Source: CAYUPI01 sp964446585 (GTDB taxonomy: Bacteria; Verrucomicrobiota; Verrucomicrobiia; Limisphaerales; UBA8199). From it: a stretch of 64,000 nucleotides of DNA. The notes beneath the pieces were generated by a model. It saw only the letters and a program-made list of their open reading frames with translations. It had not been told where the DNA came from and did no database searches. Positions 52,983 to 60,521 of the stretch are shown here, piece by piece (the stretch's first letter is position 1; each line of letters opens with the position of its first letter). Where the stretch lies: assembly GCA_964446585.1 (NCBI GenBank), contig CAYUPI010000001.1, forward strand, positions 1-64,000, in the 5' to 3' direction. The position numbers and the translations under genes are program-made.

Positions 52983-54119
52983 ATGATCGCAACGCAAATT
53001 CGGCAGAAAGACGCGGTGTTCTACTTCGTGGCCTATCCCTCGGAGGACCTGCTCACCAGGGTGCGCTTCATGAGCCGCTTCTATGATGAGGGCGAAGCCA
53101 TCAAACCCGAGGAAGCGGCTGCGGAAGATGACGTGGCGCAGTTCATTTCAAGGATCGAGCGGAGCGAAAGGGCCTTCCAACGCGGGCTGTCCCGCTCGAA
53201 GGTGAAGGCGATCCGCAACTTCTACGAGACAGCCATCAGCCAGCCGCCGATTCCCGGCACGGTGCTGCTCTTCACGCCGCAGCGGCTGCGGTTTCAGGCG
53301 CTCGAAGGCAATGGCAGCGTCGGCCATCTGCAAGTGCCGGAGGAGAAATTCCTCATCATCGATGGCCAGCACCGGCTCGCCGCGCTGAACTTTTACGAGC
53401 GTACACATCCTGACGAATCAAAGTCGATCTATGTGCCGTGTGTCATCTTTGATGGCAGGAGCGATGATTTCGCGACCGAGATGTTTGTCATCATCAACTC
53501 GACACCGACTCGCATCAACAAGAGCCATCTCGTGGACTTGTACGAACGCGTCTCCTGGGCAGAACCGGACCGCCGCTTTGCGGCCCGGATTGTCGAAATG
53601 CTCTACAGCGAGCCTGACAGCCCCTTGCGCTATCGCATCAATCGCCTGGGTGGTCGAAGCAAGCAGGAGAAATGGATTCTCCAGGCGGAGCTGTTTAACG
53701 AGGTGCATCGCTGGGTCAAACAAGCCTGGACTCGCATCGAATCCGAAGGCGCGGACCGGCGCGGGGCCGAGCGCCGCTACGCTGTGTCGCGAGATTTCCT
53801 CAAAGCGGCGTCGCAAGTGATGGCCGATGCCTGGGGCAACGACAATTACATGGTGACGCGGCCGGTGACACTCAAAGGCATGATGCGCGTCTGCTCGGAT
53901 TTGGCGGCGCAAGATGCCGAGCCGGAGGAAGGACGCGTCGAACGCTGGCGAACCCGGTTGTCGCCGTGGGCGGAACGGCTCCGGGACTTCCGCGCCGACG
54001 GATTTTACGAGCGCTTCGCCGCCAAGGGCCAGGTCGAACGCGTCGCCAAGATCCATCGTGAGTTAGCGCGCGCCGCAAGCGTGCCCTCGCGCGGGGTAGG
54101 GGAACAGCAACGGACGTGA
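52983..54119 (+). CDS. DGQHR-domain protein, DndB-like
   Basis: 378 residues. The family motif is EKFLIIDGQHRLAALNFYE near residue 125, with FVIINSTPTRINKSHLVDLY after it, as in DndB/DGQHR-domain proteins. Such proteins regulate DNA phosphorothioation or belong to other DNA-modification systems. Here no dndCDE, dpd or restriction genes flank it, so it is an orphan. Start 52983 follows GAGAGGAAAGG; earlier in-frame Met codons lie in quasi-repeat DNA. Role unknown in this setting. Confidence 0.8.
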   Translation: MIATQIRQKDAVFYFVAYPSEDLLTRVRFMSRFYDEGEAIKPEEAAAEDDVAQFISRIERSERAFQRGLSRSKVKAIRNFYETAISQPPIPGTVLLFTPQRLRFQALEGNGSVGHLQVPEEKFLIIDGQHRLAALNFYERTHPDESKSIYVPCVIFDGRSDDFATEMFVIINSTPTRINKSHLVDLYERVSWAEPDRRFAARIVEMLYSEPDSPLRYRINRLGGRSKQEKWILQAELFNEVHRWVKQAWTRIESEGADRRGAERRYAVSRDFLKAASQVMADAWGNDNYMVTRPVTLKGMMRVCSDLAAQDAEPEEGRVERWRTRLSPWAERLRDFRADGFYERFAAKGQVERVAKIHRELARAASVPSRGVGEQQRT

Positions 54120-54137
54120 GTCATCGAAAAAACGGAC

Positions 54138-55397
54138 TTACCCGTACTTTCCCGTTAAGCGCCAGCAATCGTACGCTCGCCGTTGAGTGGAGTCCATTTT
54201 GCCGAAATCCGGAGAACCATTCTCATGCCTTGGCCAGTCAGGGTTTGACTTAGCTGGGGCCGAGCCGGCAGGCGCCCGTCGCAGAGGGTTCTCTTGAAAG
54301 GTCACCGCTGTGCGACGACCCTGGGCGGTTTCATAACTCATGGCTTGCTCGGTTGCTTCGAGGTCTTTTTCAAGCGGCAGTTTCGGTTTGATCTTCTTCG
54401 AGTCCAGAATGGCGTGGTAGGCGCGGACAGCTTCCTCGGGAGAAATCTTTCCATCTGTAATCAAGCGCAACATTTCAATGAAAGCGAGCTGGTGCTCGGC
54501 ATGGTTGATTTTGCGTCCGAACAAAGCCACGCGCGCGCCGTATTTTTGCGCGTCGTGGATCAGCTTGAAGGCGTCGTACGTCGTGCCGGCGCTCCCGCCG
54601 AGAATGCCCACCACCAAACCCGGATCGTATTGCGCCAACTCCTCCATCGCCCGCGGACCATGATAGACTATCTTCAGGAACAACGGCCGGCCGGCTTCAG
54701 GAACTCCGGCCAGGCTGCGGATGATATTGTCGTTGATAAACTCGCCCAATTTTTCCGGAGGAACAGCGCTGTCCACGTTCGGATCGAAGACCTCGAGGAA
54801 ATACCGGAATTTCTTGAGCTCGGCTTCTTCGCGAAATGCTTTGAAGGCAAGGAGAGTTTCACGATCCTGGTCCAAGTCGTTAACGAACGTCACCGAGTAG
54901 AGACCCAGATTCGTGCCAGGGAAATCATCGGAGGCGCGGTCACACTCGATCCGGCCGCATTGAATTTGATCGATGGTCGCCGTCCGAAACGGCCGCGCCG
55001 GCTCGCTGGTGTAACAGCCGTGGCGCACCGCCCAGACATCCGTTGTGTCGTTGGCTCGTGCCGCCGGCGTCACGGGCGAGTTTCGAAACAGGCCTTCTTT
55101 GATCGTCAGTTGGTCGTTGACGTATGCCGACATCAGCATGATGTCCACGACTCCCTGCTGGACGACTTCCCGAATGATGTCCAGGAACTCGGGCAGGTTC
55201 CGATAACCGTACTCGGGTCTGGTCCAAATCTCGGGCGAGAACAGCGCCGGACGCTCGCCACGAGATGCCAGGTAGGTCCTCGGTCCCGGAGCTCGGGCAC
55301 CAAACGCCATATCCGCGTCCTTCGCATCGGCGAGGATGAAGGAGCGCGAGGAAGGATTCGCTTTGATCTCTGCGAGCTTGGAGTCAAGGGATTTCAT
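54138..55397 (-). CDS. DhnA/LsrF-like putative class I aldolase, BMC-linked
   Basis: 419 residues; I assign only the fold. FILADAKDADMAFG at the start, then LFLKIVYHGPRAMEELAQYD and VVGILGGSAGTTYDAFKLIHDAQKYGARVALFGRKIN resemble DhnA/LsrF-type class I aldolases. In those enzymes a lysine in the VK(T/V)YY strand forms the Schiff base and a GGxx phosphate loop follows; Lys242 here sits in the equivalent strand. The C-terminal 45 residues are a Pro/Ala/Ser linker (RRAPAGSAPAKSNPDW) and a short helix-like end (DSTQRRAYDCWRLTG), which could be a cargo tag. It is last in the BMC operon. An aldolase or other TIM-barrel lyase/isomerase role is inferred. Confidence 0.72.
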   Translation of the reverse strand: MKSLDSKLAEIKANPSSRSFILADAKDADMAFGARAPGPRTYLASRGERPALFSPEIWTRPEYGYRNLPEFLDIIREVVQQGVVDIMLMSAYVNDQLTIKEGLFRNSPVTPAARANDTTDVWAVRHGCYTSEPARPFRTATIDQIQCGRIECDRASDDFPGTNLGLYSVTFVNDLDQDRETLLAFKAFREEAELKKFRYFLEVFDPNVDSAVPPEKLGEFINDNIIRSLAGVPEAGRPLFLKIVYHGPRAMEELAQYDPGLVVGILGGSAGTTYDAFKLIHDAQKYGARVALFGRKINHAEHQLAFIEMLRLITDGKISPEEAVRAYHAILDSKKIKPKLPLEKDLEATEQAMSYETAQGRRTAVTFQENPLRRAPAGSAPAKSNPDWPRHENGSPDFGKMDSTQRRAYDCWRLTGKYG

Positions 55398-55409
55398 GAG
55401 CGACCGTGA

Positions 55410-55522
55410 GTGACGAAGGTCTAATGACGAATGAATGACGAAACCCCAAGGTCAAAATTGCAGCTCTTGATTCGCGCTTAGTCATTCGGATTTCTTTCGT
55501 TCCCGCCTTGCGGGACCATTCG
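55410..55522. repeat. GACGAATGAATGACG quasi-repeat
   Basis: The 125-base gap between the DhnA-like and dehydrogenase genes holds CTAATGACGAATGAATGACG on the left. On the right are inverted versions (CTTAGTCATTCGGATTTC; CCATTCGTCATTTGACC). Same style as the repeat at 37192-37410. Confidence 0.5.
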
Positions 55523-56446
55523 TCATTTGACCTTTGTCATCGTCTCCTTCAGCGCCCGCGCGGAGTGCTGCAAGGCCATTACTTCCTTCGGCCAGAGCTT
55601 GATCTCGACGTGCTGCTCCACGCCGCGGCGCCCAATCACCGAGGGCACGCTCAGGCAAACATCACGAATTTGGTACGCGCCCTGCGCCAGGGAGGACACT
55701 GGCAGCAAAGCTCTTTGGTTCAGGAGCACGCAATGAATCACCTCGCGGATAGCAATGCCAACCGCCCAGCCTGCGCCGCCTTTCCTTTTGATCACTTCCG
55801 CGCCACTGCCTTTGGTCCGGTCGAACACGGCGTTTTGAAAACCAGGTGTGCACTCCGGCAAGCCCGCAAGCGGGAGTCCGTTAACGCTAGCGCTCGACCA
55901 GATCGGCACCATCGAATCGCCATGCTCGCCCAGCACGAGCGCCTTGACCTGCGTCGGCGCGAGGCGCAGCTCTTCAGCAATCAGCGAACTGAACCGGCTG
56001 GTGTCCAGCATCGTGCCCAGTCCATAAACCTGCTGCCAAGGCAAACCGAGCCGTTGAACCGCCAGTTGCGTCAGGATATCGACCGGATTGGACACGACAA
56101 AGACGTGCGCCTCTTTGCGCAGCCCGGTTGATTTGATGCTGTCGAGAATCTGCGCAAAGAGCGTGACGTTCCGGTTGATGAGGTCCAGACGTGATTCGTC
56201 CGGTTTCCGCCGGAGGCCAGCGGTAATGAGGAACATGTCGCTGTCGGCCGCCTTGGCGTAATCGCCGGCATAAATACGCTGATCCCCTGCAAAAGCAGTG
56301 CCATGAAGCAAGTCGAGAGCCTCTCCATCGGCCATGTCCTTGTTGGCATCGAGGAGCTGAATTTCGGAGACGAGGCCCTCGCATTGCAGCGCAAAAGCCG
56401 CGCACGACCCTACCCGCCCACCGCCACCAATGATCGTGATTTTCAT
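55523..56446 (-). CDS. lactate/malate dehydrogenase family protein (BMC)
   Basis: 307 residues. Rossmann start ITIIGGGGRVGS, SNPVDILTQLAV, YGLGTMLDTSRF (substrate-carboxylate Arg152) and the catalytic His175 in LGEHGDSMVP are all present. The substrate-specificity position is Arg80 (TAGLRRKPDESR), as in malate dehydrogenases, where lactate dehydrogenases have Gln. A homologous dehydrogenase is a standard member of PVM compartment loci, where it is thought to recycle NADH. It starts 2 bases after the aldolase stop. Confidence 0.88.
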   Translation of the reverse strand: MKITIIGGGGRVGSCAAFALQCEGLVSEIQLLDANKDMADGEALDLLHGTAFAGDQRIYAGDYAKAADSDMFLITAGLRRKPDESRLDLINRNVTLFAQILDSIKSTGLRKEAHVFVVSNPVDILTQLAVQRLGLPWQQVYGLGTMLDTSRFSSLIAEELRLAPTQVKALVLGEHGDSMVPIWSSASVNGLPLAGLPECTPGFQNAVFDRTKGSGAEVIKRKGGAGWAVGIAIREVIHCVLLNQRALLPVSSLAQGAYQIRDVCLSVPSVIGRRGVEQHVEIKLWPKEVMALQHSARALKETMTKVK

Positions 56447-56448
56447 GG

Positions 56449-57498
56449 TTACTTAGTCTTCGCCATAATTTGATCGGTGATCGCCTGCACGAGCGCCTCC
56501 GCTTCCGGATCCGTTGCTGCCGAAGGAGCGCTCGGTGAGGTCTGTCCCGGCACGGCGCAGGTCACGCCCGGCCGCCATTCGTCGTTGTGGCACAGCTCAC
56601 ACTCTTTGAGGCCGAACCGCGGGTCGGGAATGCCGAGGCTTTGTTTGATCTTCAGCAAGTCTTGCAATTGCGCCGGAGTCATCGTGTTTGCGGGCTTGCC
56701 GAGCTGCGAGGCCACGACCACCGTCCGGCAATAAGCCTCGAGGATTTCCATTTTGAAATAGGCGTCCTCGACGTTGTTATGGCTCCAGGCCACGACGCCG
56801 TGATTCGCCATCAAGATCGTGTTGTGCTTGTCCACCAGGTCGGCCACCAACTTGCCCATTTCCGGCGTGCCAGGCGTCCGATACGGCGCAATCGCCACGG
56901 AAGAGAAGACCTCAAATTCCGGAATCATGCACGTTGGCGGTTCGACCCCGGCCACGGCAAATGCCGTGCTGTACGGCGGATGGCAATGCACAGTCGCCAC
57001 GGCGCGCGACTGCCGTTGCATGATCTGCAGGTGCATCAGGATCTCGCTCGTGCGCGGCCTGGTGCCCAGGAGTTGCTTCCCCTCCAAATCCACCAGGCAA
57101 ATATCCTCGGGTTTCATGAAACCTTTAGAAACCAGGGTCGGGGTGCAGAGCGCGATGTCTTCGCCCACCCGAATTGCGATATTGCCGCCGTTGCCATCCA
57201 CGTACGCGCGCTGCCACAAGCGACGGCCAATGTCACGAATCTGCAACTTCAGAGTATAGATCTCTGGTGAGGTGAAGAAGACCTCAAGCTCGGCTTTCGA
57301 GCTTTTCGACGTGACCGGTTTGGCGGTTGCGGACGGTTTTGTTGACACGCCTATCGTTCGGGGTGAGCCCGGTTTTTCAAGTTCGCGTAAGAAATCGCGC
57401 GCCGAGGGCGTGACCAGCGCGTCGGGCGGCAGCGACTGCATGTCTTTGCCGCTGCGCAGCATTTCTTCCACATCGCGCACGCTGATGACTTGTTTCAT
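56449..57498 (-). CDS. class II sugar-phosphate aldolase, BMC cargo
   Basis: 349 residues. The central domain is a class II aldolase/adducin fold with zinc ligands in ATVHCHPPYSTAFA and ANHGVVAWSH (fuculose/rhamnulose-phosphate aldolase type). It should cleave a deoxysugar-1-phosphate to DHAP and lactaldehyde. It has an N-terminal extension of about 70 residues (VISVRDVEEMLRSGKD) and a C-terminal Pro/Ser linker (TSPSAPSAAT) leading to an amphipathic helix (EAEALVQAITDQIMAK), the form of an encapsulation peptide. Before the linker is a Cys/His cluster (C300, C303, H304, C314). The start overlaps the BMC-P stop by four bases (ATGA). Confidence 0.88.
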   Translation of the reverse strand: MKQVISVRDVEEMLRSGKDMQSLPPDALVTPSARDFLRELEKPGSPRTIGVSTKPSATAKPVTSKSSKAELEVFFTSPEIYTLKLQIRDIGRRLWQRAYVDGNGGNIAIRVGEDIALCTPTLVSKGFMKPEDICLVDLEGKQLLGTRPRTSEILMHLQIMQRQSRAVATVHCHPPYSTAFAVAGVEPPTCMIPEFEVFSSVAIAPYRTPGTPEMGKLVADLVDKHNTILMANHGVVAWSHNNVEDAYFKMEILEAYCRTVVVASQLGKPANTMTPAQLQDLLKIKQSLGIPDPRFGLKECELCHNDEWRPGVTCAVPGQTSPSAPSAATDPEAEALVQAITDQIMAKTK

Positions 57499-57800
57499 TT
57501 GCTCGGCGCGTGGTAGAAAATCTCATCGACCAATACCGCGTCGATGGCGTCGATTGGCGTTGGCGTGGCAAATGGTGACGCGGCCTCGCGGCCCTCGACA
57601 AACCCGATAGTTTGTCCGATGCCCCCTCCCAAATCATCATAAACCACAAGGCTCGGATCAATGCTGAGCGCCGGCGTCGCCTCGGGGCCACATTGAAGCT
57701 GCTCGCGGGTCAGGGGGGAAACGATCAGCCAGCGCGCGCCCACCAAAGCCGGCACGGCTTGGCTCAACGTCACTCGACCAATGACAGTGCCGAGGCGCAT
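57495..57800 (-). CDS. BMC-P shell vertex protein (EutN/CcmL family)
   Basis: 101 residues from ATG 57800 (MRLGTVIGRVTLS). EutN/CcmL pentamer family: VIGRVTLSQAVPALVGARWLIV, then DPSLVVYDDLGGGIGQTIGFVEGREA and a C-terminal DAIDAVLVDEIFY. These proteins cap the vertices of microcompartment shells. The frame continues upstream to 57932, but that part is CCAAG-type repeat. The four-base overlap with the aldolase gene shows tight coupling. One of three BMC-P genes here. Confidence 0.9.
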   Translation of the reverse strand: MRLGTVIGRVTLSQAVPALVGARWLIVSPLTREQLQCGPEATPALSIDPSLVVYDDLGGGIGQTIGFVEGREAASPFATPTPIDAIDAVLVDEIFYHAPSK

Positions 57801-57814
57801 TTTCAGAAGATCCA

Positions 57815-57905
57815 ACATCCAAGATCCAAGCTCCAGAGCAGCTCCAAATGCCAAGCGCCAAGTGCAGCCTGAGCATAAGGCTTGGATTTTGGATTTTGGT
57901 TCGTA
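57815..57905. repeat. CCAAGATCCAAGCTCC quasi-repeat between BMC-P genes
   Basis: Spacer with ATCCAACATCCAAGATCC, AAGCTCCAGAGCAGCTCC and AAATGCCAAGCGCCAAG. Closely related to the repeats at 36401-36486 and 58185-58350. Confidence 0.6.
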
Positions 57906-57918
57906 AAGCTTGAGGTTT

Positions 57919-58182
57919 TCATTGGCGTTCATCCACGATGCCGATGATCATCCATCTAACGGGACTTCTCTCATCCCCGACCGCTTTGCGCGCGGCCATG
58001 CCGTCCGACGAGATGATGACTTTTTGATGCAGGGCGGCGCCGTGAGCGTCGATAGCCACTTGCGGCGGGCCTTCCGGCTCGCCCAACCGGCTGATTGGCT
58101 GACAGATCAGCAATCGCCAGCTCTCCAGGCTCCGATGTTTCCGGGTGGCGACCACATTGCCTTCTACGCGAGCGAGGAGCAT
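57919..58182 (-). CDS. BMC-P shell vertex protein (EutN/CcmL family)
   Basis: 87 residues from ATG 58182 (MLLARVEGNVVATRK). EutN family: opens LARVEGNVVAT like the paralogue at 59831, then LLICQPI, and IDAHGAALHQKVIISSDGMAARKAVG...MIIGIVDE at the end. This is the typical 85-95-residue vertex protein length. The frame runs upstream to 58383 only through repeat DNA. The three BMC-P paralogues may occupy different vertices or modify them. Confidence 0.88.
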   Translation of the reverse strand: MLLARVEGNVVATRKHRSLESWRLLICQPISRLGEPEGPPQVAIDAHGAALHQKVIISSDGMAARKAVGDERSPVRWMIIGIVDERQ

Positions 58183-58184
58183 AC

Positions 58185-58350
58185 GCAGACATCCAAGGAC
58201 CAACATCCAACATCCAGAGAAACACCAAACCCCAAATTCCAAATCCCAGGCAATTCCCAATCCCCAAAATGCCGAGCAAAGCTGTGATAAGACCTGGTAC
58301 TTAGAACTTGGAGCTTCACTGGAGCTCGGAACTTGGAGCTTGGAGCTTCC
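58185..58350. repeat. CCAAATTCCAAATCCC quasi-repeat with inverted half
   Basis: The gap between aldehyde dehydrogenase and BMC-P genes. The left part is CATCCAAGGACCAACATCC and CCAAACCCCAAATTCCAAAT. The right part is GAACTTGGAGCTTCACTGG and CTCGGAACTTGGAGCTTGG, the complement of the CCAAGCTCC text. The two halves can pair imperfectly. Confidence 0.6.
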
Positions 58351-58351
58351 A

Positions 58352-59827
58352 TTAGTAGATCCGCAGATTGTCCACCATGACACAGCGCCTCACACGGCAG
58401 AACGTTTTAGGGTTCGTCACGCCTTCGCCGGTAGGTGTGGCGATCGAATAGCTCAAGTAGCCCTCACCCCCCAGGCCCAGGCCGGTCATGCACGACCCGT
58501 TCTTGATAAATAGTGTTGTATCCAGTGTTCGGGCCATCGCGGTCATGTGCTCCACGTCATGAGAATGGATGATCGACGTGTGTTTGTAATTGTGTTCCGC
58601 TTCGCGCGCGGCCTCGATTCCCTCTTCAACGCTGCGTACTCGCACCACCGGGATGAATGGCATCATTTGCTCTTCCTTCACAAATGGGTGGTTTCGCTCG
58701 GTTTCAGCGAATAGTAATTGCGTCTGTTCAGGCACGGTCATTTCTGCCGATCTGGCGAGAACCGCTGCATCTTTCCCAATGAGCGATTTGTTGACAACGG
58801 GTTCCGGGCAGTCGACGCCCTGGCCTTCTTTGAAGGTGAAAGCTTGCTTGGTCAGCCGCTCAAGCTGCGGTCCATTGAGCTTCACTGCGCGAGCCTTTTC
58901 CATTTCGCTCATAAGCTGATCGGCCACCTTGTCGAGCACAAAGACTTCCTTTTCGCCAATGCACAGCAAATTGTTGTCATAGGCGGCTCCCTCGATGATG
59001 GATTTCGCCGCCCGCTTCATGCAGGCGGTATCATCCACCACTACGGGCGGATTCCCCGGCCCGGCGCAAATGGCCCGTTTGCCCGCTTGCATCGCAGCCT
59101 TGACGACCGCCGGCCCACCGGTGACGCAGAGCAGTTTGACCGCCTCATGGCTGCAAATCGCCTTGAAAGAATCCAACGTCGGTTCTTCGACAATCGTGAT
59201 GACATTCGCGATGCCGACCTCACGTTCAATGGCCTGGTTGTACTCGCAGACCGCGTGCGCAGCACATTTGGCCGCTGCCGGATGAGCATTGAACACGACC
59301 GCGTTGCCCGCGGCGACGATGTTGACGATATTGCCGCTTAAAGTAGGAACTGAGTGGGTGGAGGGCGTGATGGCCGCGACGACGCCGAACGGCGTGTACT
59401 CTTCCAGCGTGATTCCATGGTCGCCGCTGCGGCCGTCCGGATGCAGCCATTCCACGCCCGGGACCAGCTTGATAATCTTGAGCTTTTCGATCTTATGGTC
59501 GAGCCGGCCAATCTTCGTTTCCTCCAGCTCGAGGTTGCCCCACTCGGCCGCATTGGCGTCGGACATCGATTTGATTATCTCAACAATTCGCGCGCGCGCC
59601 GCCACGCCTTTTTGTCTAAGCGCCAGGAAACCCGCGTGCGCTGCCGCGCAGGCCTCGCTGGCGTCCTGAAACACGCCGAACCTGCCGCCGCCTGCACCTC
59701 GCGTGGCGGTGTGCCCATTTCCACGAGCGCCTGACTCTTTGAGCAGCGCGGACGAAGGCGCCTGGCCCAGCCTCCCCAGGACATCAGCGACCACATCGCG
59801 GATTAGAGCTTCGTTGACGGTGCTCAT
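58352..59827 (-). CDS. CoA-acylating aldehyde dehydrogenase (PduP-like), BMC cargo
   Basis: 491 residues. ALDH superfamily of the PduP/EutE acylating type: VPTLSGNIVNIVAAGNAVVFN, LLCVTGGPAVVKAAM, AICAGPGNPPVVVDD, and catalytic Cys288 in YDNNLLCIGEKEVF. Residues 1-21 (STVNEALIRDVVADVLGRLG) are an amphipathic helix followed by a Gly/Ser/Ala linker, the classic N-terminal encapsulation peptide. It should oxidise lactaldehyde (or propionaldehyde) to the acyl-CoA, making NADH inside the shell. It lies 3 bases after the upstream BMC-P gene. Confidence 0.92.
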   Translation of the reverse strand: MSTVNEALIRDVVADVLGRLGQAPSSALLKESGARGNGHTATRGAGGGRFGVFQDASEACAAAHAGFLALRQKGVAARARIVEIIKSMSDANAAEWGNLELEETKIGRLDHKIEKLKIIKLVPGVEWLHPDGRSGDHGITLEEYTPFGVVAAITPSTHSVPTLSGNIVNIVAAGNAVVFNAHPAAAKCAAHAVCEYNQAIEREVGIANVITIVEEPTLDSFKAICSHEAVKLLCVTGGPAVVKAAMQAGKRAICAGPGNPPVVVDDTACMKRAAKSIIEGAAYDNNLLCIGEKEVFVLDKVADQLMSEMEKARAVKLNGPQLERLTKQAFTFKEGQGVDCPEPVVNKSLIGKDAAVLARSAEMTVPEQTQLLFAETERNHPFVKEEQMMPFIPVVRVRSVEEGIEAAREAEHNYKHTSIIHSHDVEHMTAMARTLDTTLFIKNGSCMTGLGLGGEGYLSYSIATPTGEGVTNPKTFCRVRRCVMVDNLRIY

Positions 59828-59830
59828 CGA

Positions 59831-60142
59831 TTACTGTTTCGCGTTGTAGATCTGCTTTCCCAGCACATCCACCGTGTCCACGATTCCAATGACCACAGCG
59901 TCCACAGGAGCATCCCTGAGATTCGGGGCCAGCCGCGCCGAACTGCCCTGGCAAAACATCACCAACTCGCCGATGCCGGCGCCGACGCTATCGACCGCGA
60001 CGATCGTGTTGACGCCAGGTCGAAATTTTGCTGGGTCTTTTTCATCGACTAACTGCGGGCGCAGCAGCAGGAGCTTCCGGCCGTTCATCGACGCGTCTTT
60101 TTTGGTCGCGACAACCGCACCTTCGACTCGAGCGAGAAACAT
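59831..60142 (-). CDS. BMC-P shell vertex protein (EutN/CcmL family)
   Basis: 103 residues: MFLARVEGAVVATKKDASMNGRKLLLLRP at the start, VDSVGAGIGELVMFCQGSSAR in the middle and DAVVIGIVDTVDV near the end, a textbook EutN/CcmL sequence. Forms pentameric vertices. The aldehyde dehydrogenase gene begins 3 bases downstream. Confidence 0.94.
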   Translation of the reverse strand: MFLARVEGAVVATKKDASMNGRKLLLLRPQLVDEKDPAKFRPGVNTIVAVDSVGAGIGELVMFCQGSSARLAPNLRDAPVDAVVIGIVDTVDVLGKQIYNAKQ

Positions 60143-60149
60143 GCGCAGA

Positions 60150-60222
60150 TTTGTTGGGTTATTGAATTAATGGATTGTTGGATTGATGTTTTCCATTCAT
60201 CCGTTCATCCATCAATCCATTG
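60150..60222. repeat. ATGGATTGTTGGATTGATG inverted quasi-repeat
   Basis: Between BMC-H and BMC-P genes. GAATTAATGGATTGTTGGAT (60164 on) is mirrored by CCATCAATCCATTGTT (60208-60223) with ATTCATCCGTTCATCC between. Can fold as an imperfect stem. Confidence 0.55.
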
Positions 60223-60516
60223 TTATTTCGCGGCAGGCTTTTTGGGCAGCACCGCCTCCACATCGGCGTGCGGGCGCGCGATGACGTGGACACTGACGAG
60301 GTCGCCCTTGATAGCTTTGATGGCCTGGGCGCCGGCGTCGGTTGCCGCCTTCACTGCAGCCACGTCCCCGACCACCACAGCCGTGACCAGAGCATTGCCG
60401 ACCTGGGTCATCGGCCCGACCAGTTCGACGTTGGCGGCTTTGAGCATCGCGTCGGTGCCCTCGACAAGGGCGACCAGCCCGCGCGTTTCGATCATTCCAA
60501 TTGCTTGATGAGCCAT
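60223..60516 (-). CDS. BMC-H shell protein, variant pore
   Basis: 97 residues, single BMC domain: AIGMIETRGLVALVEGTDAMLKAANVELVG, then VTAVVVGDVAAVKAATDAGAQA and ISVHVIARPH-like SVHVIARPHADVE. Forms shell hexamers. The pore loop reads GPMTQVGNAL, one residue longer than the KIGSG loop of PduA-like proteins and without its Gly-Ser-Gly, so the pore probably differs in size and charge. The C-terminus is Lys/Pro/Ala-rich. Follows ackA by 5 bases. Confidence 0.94.
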   Translation of the reverse strand: MAHQAIGMIETRGLVALVEGTDAMLKAANVELVGPMTQVGNALVTAVVVGDVAAVKAATDAGAQAIKAIKGDLVSVHVIARPHADVEAVLPKKPAAK

Positions 60517-60521
60517 GTTTT

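Noticed and set aside
54294..55409. Plus-strand 371-codon frame
   Set aside because: Antisense to the DhnA-like gene, whose protein has coherent motifs.
56746..57015. Possible haem attachment in the aldolase because of CxxCH
   Set aside because: The protein has no signal peptide and acts in the cytoplasm; the CELCH motif (residues 300-304) is therefore not expected to bind covalent haem. Kept as a possible metal or redox site in the findings.
57801..57932. N-terminal extension of the BMC-P protein
   Set aside because: Encoded by CCAAG-type repeat; EutN proteins begin at MRLGTVIGRV.
58183..58383. N-terminal extension of the second BMC-P protein
   Set aside because: Encoded by the CCAAATTCC repeat and overlapping the aldehyde dehydrogenase stop.
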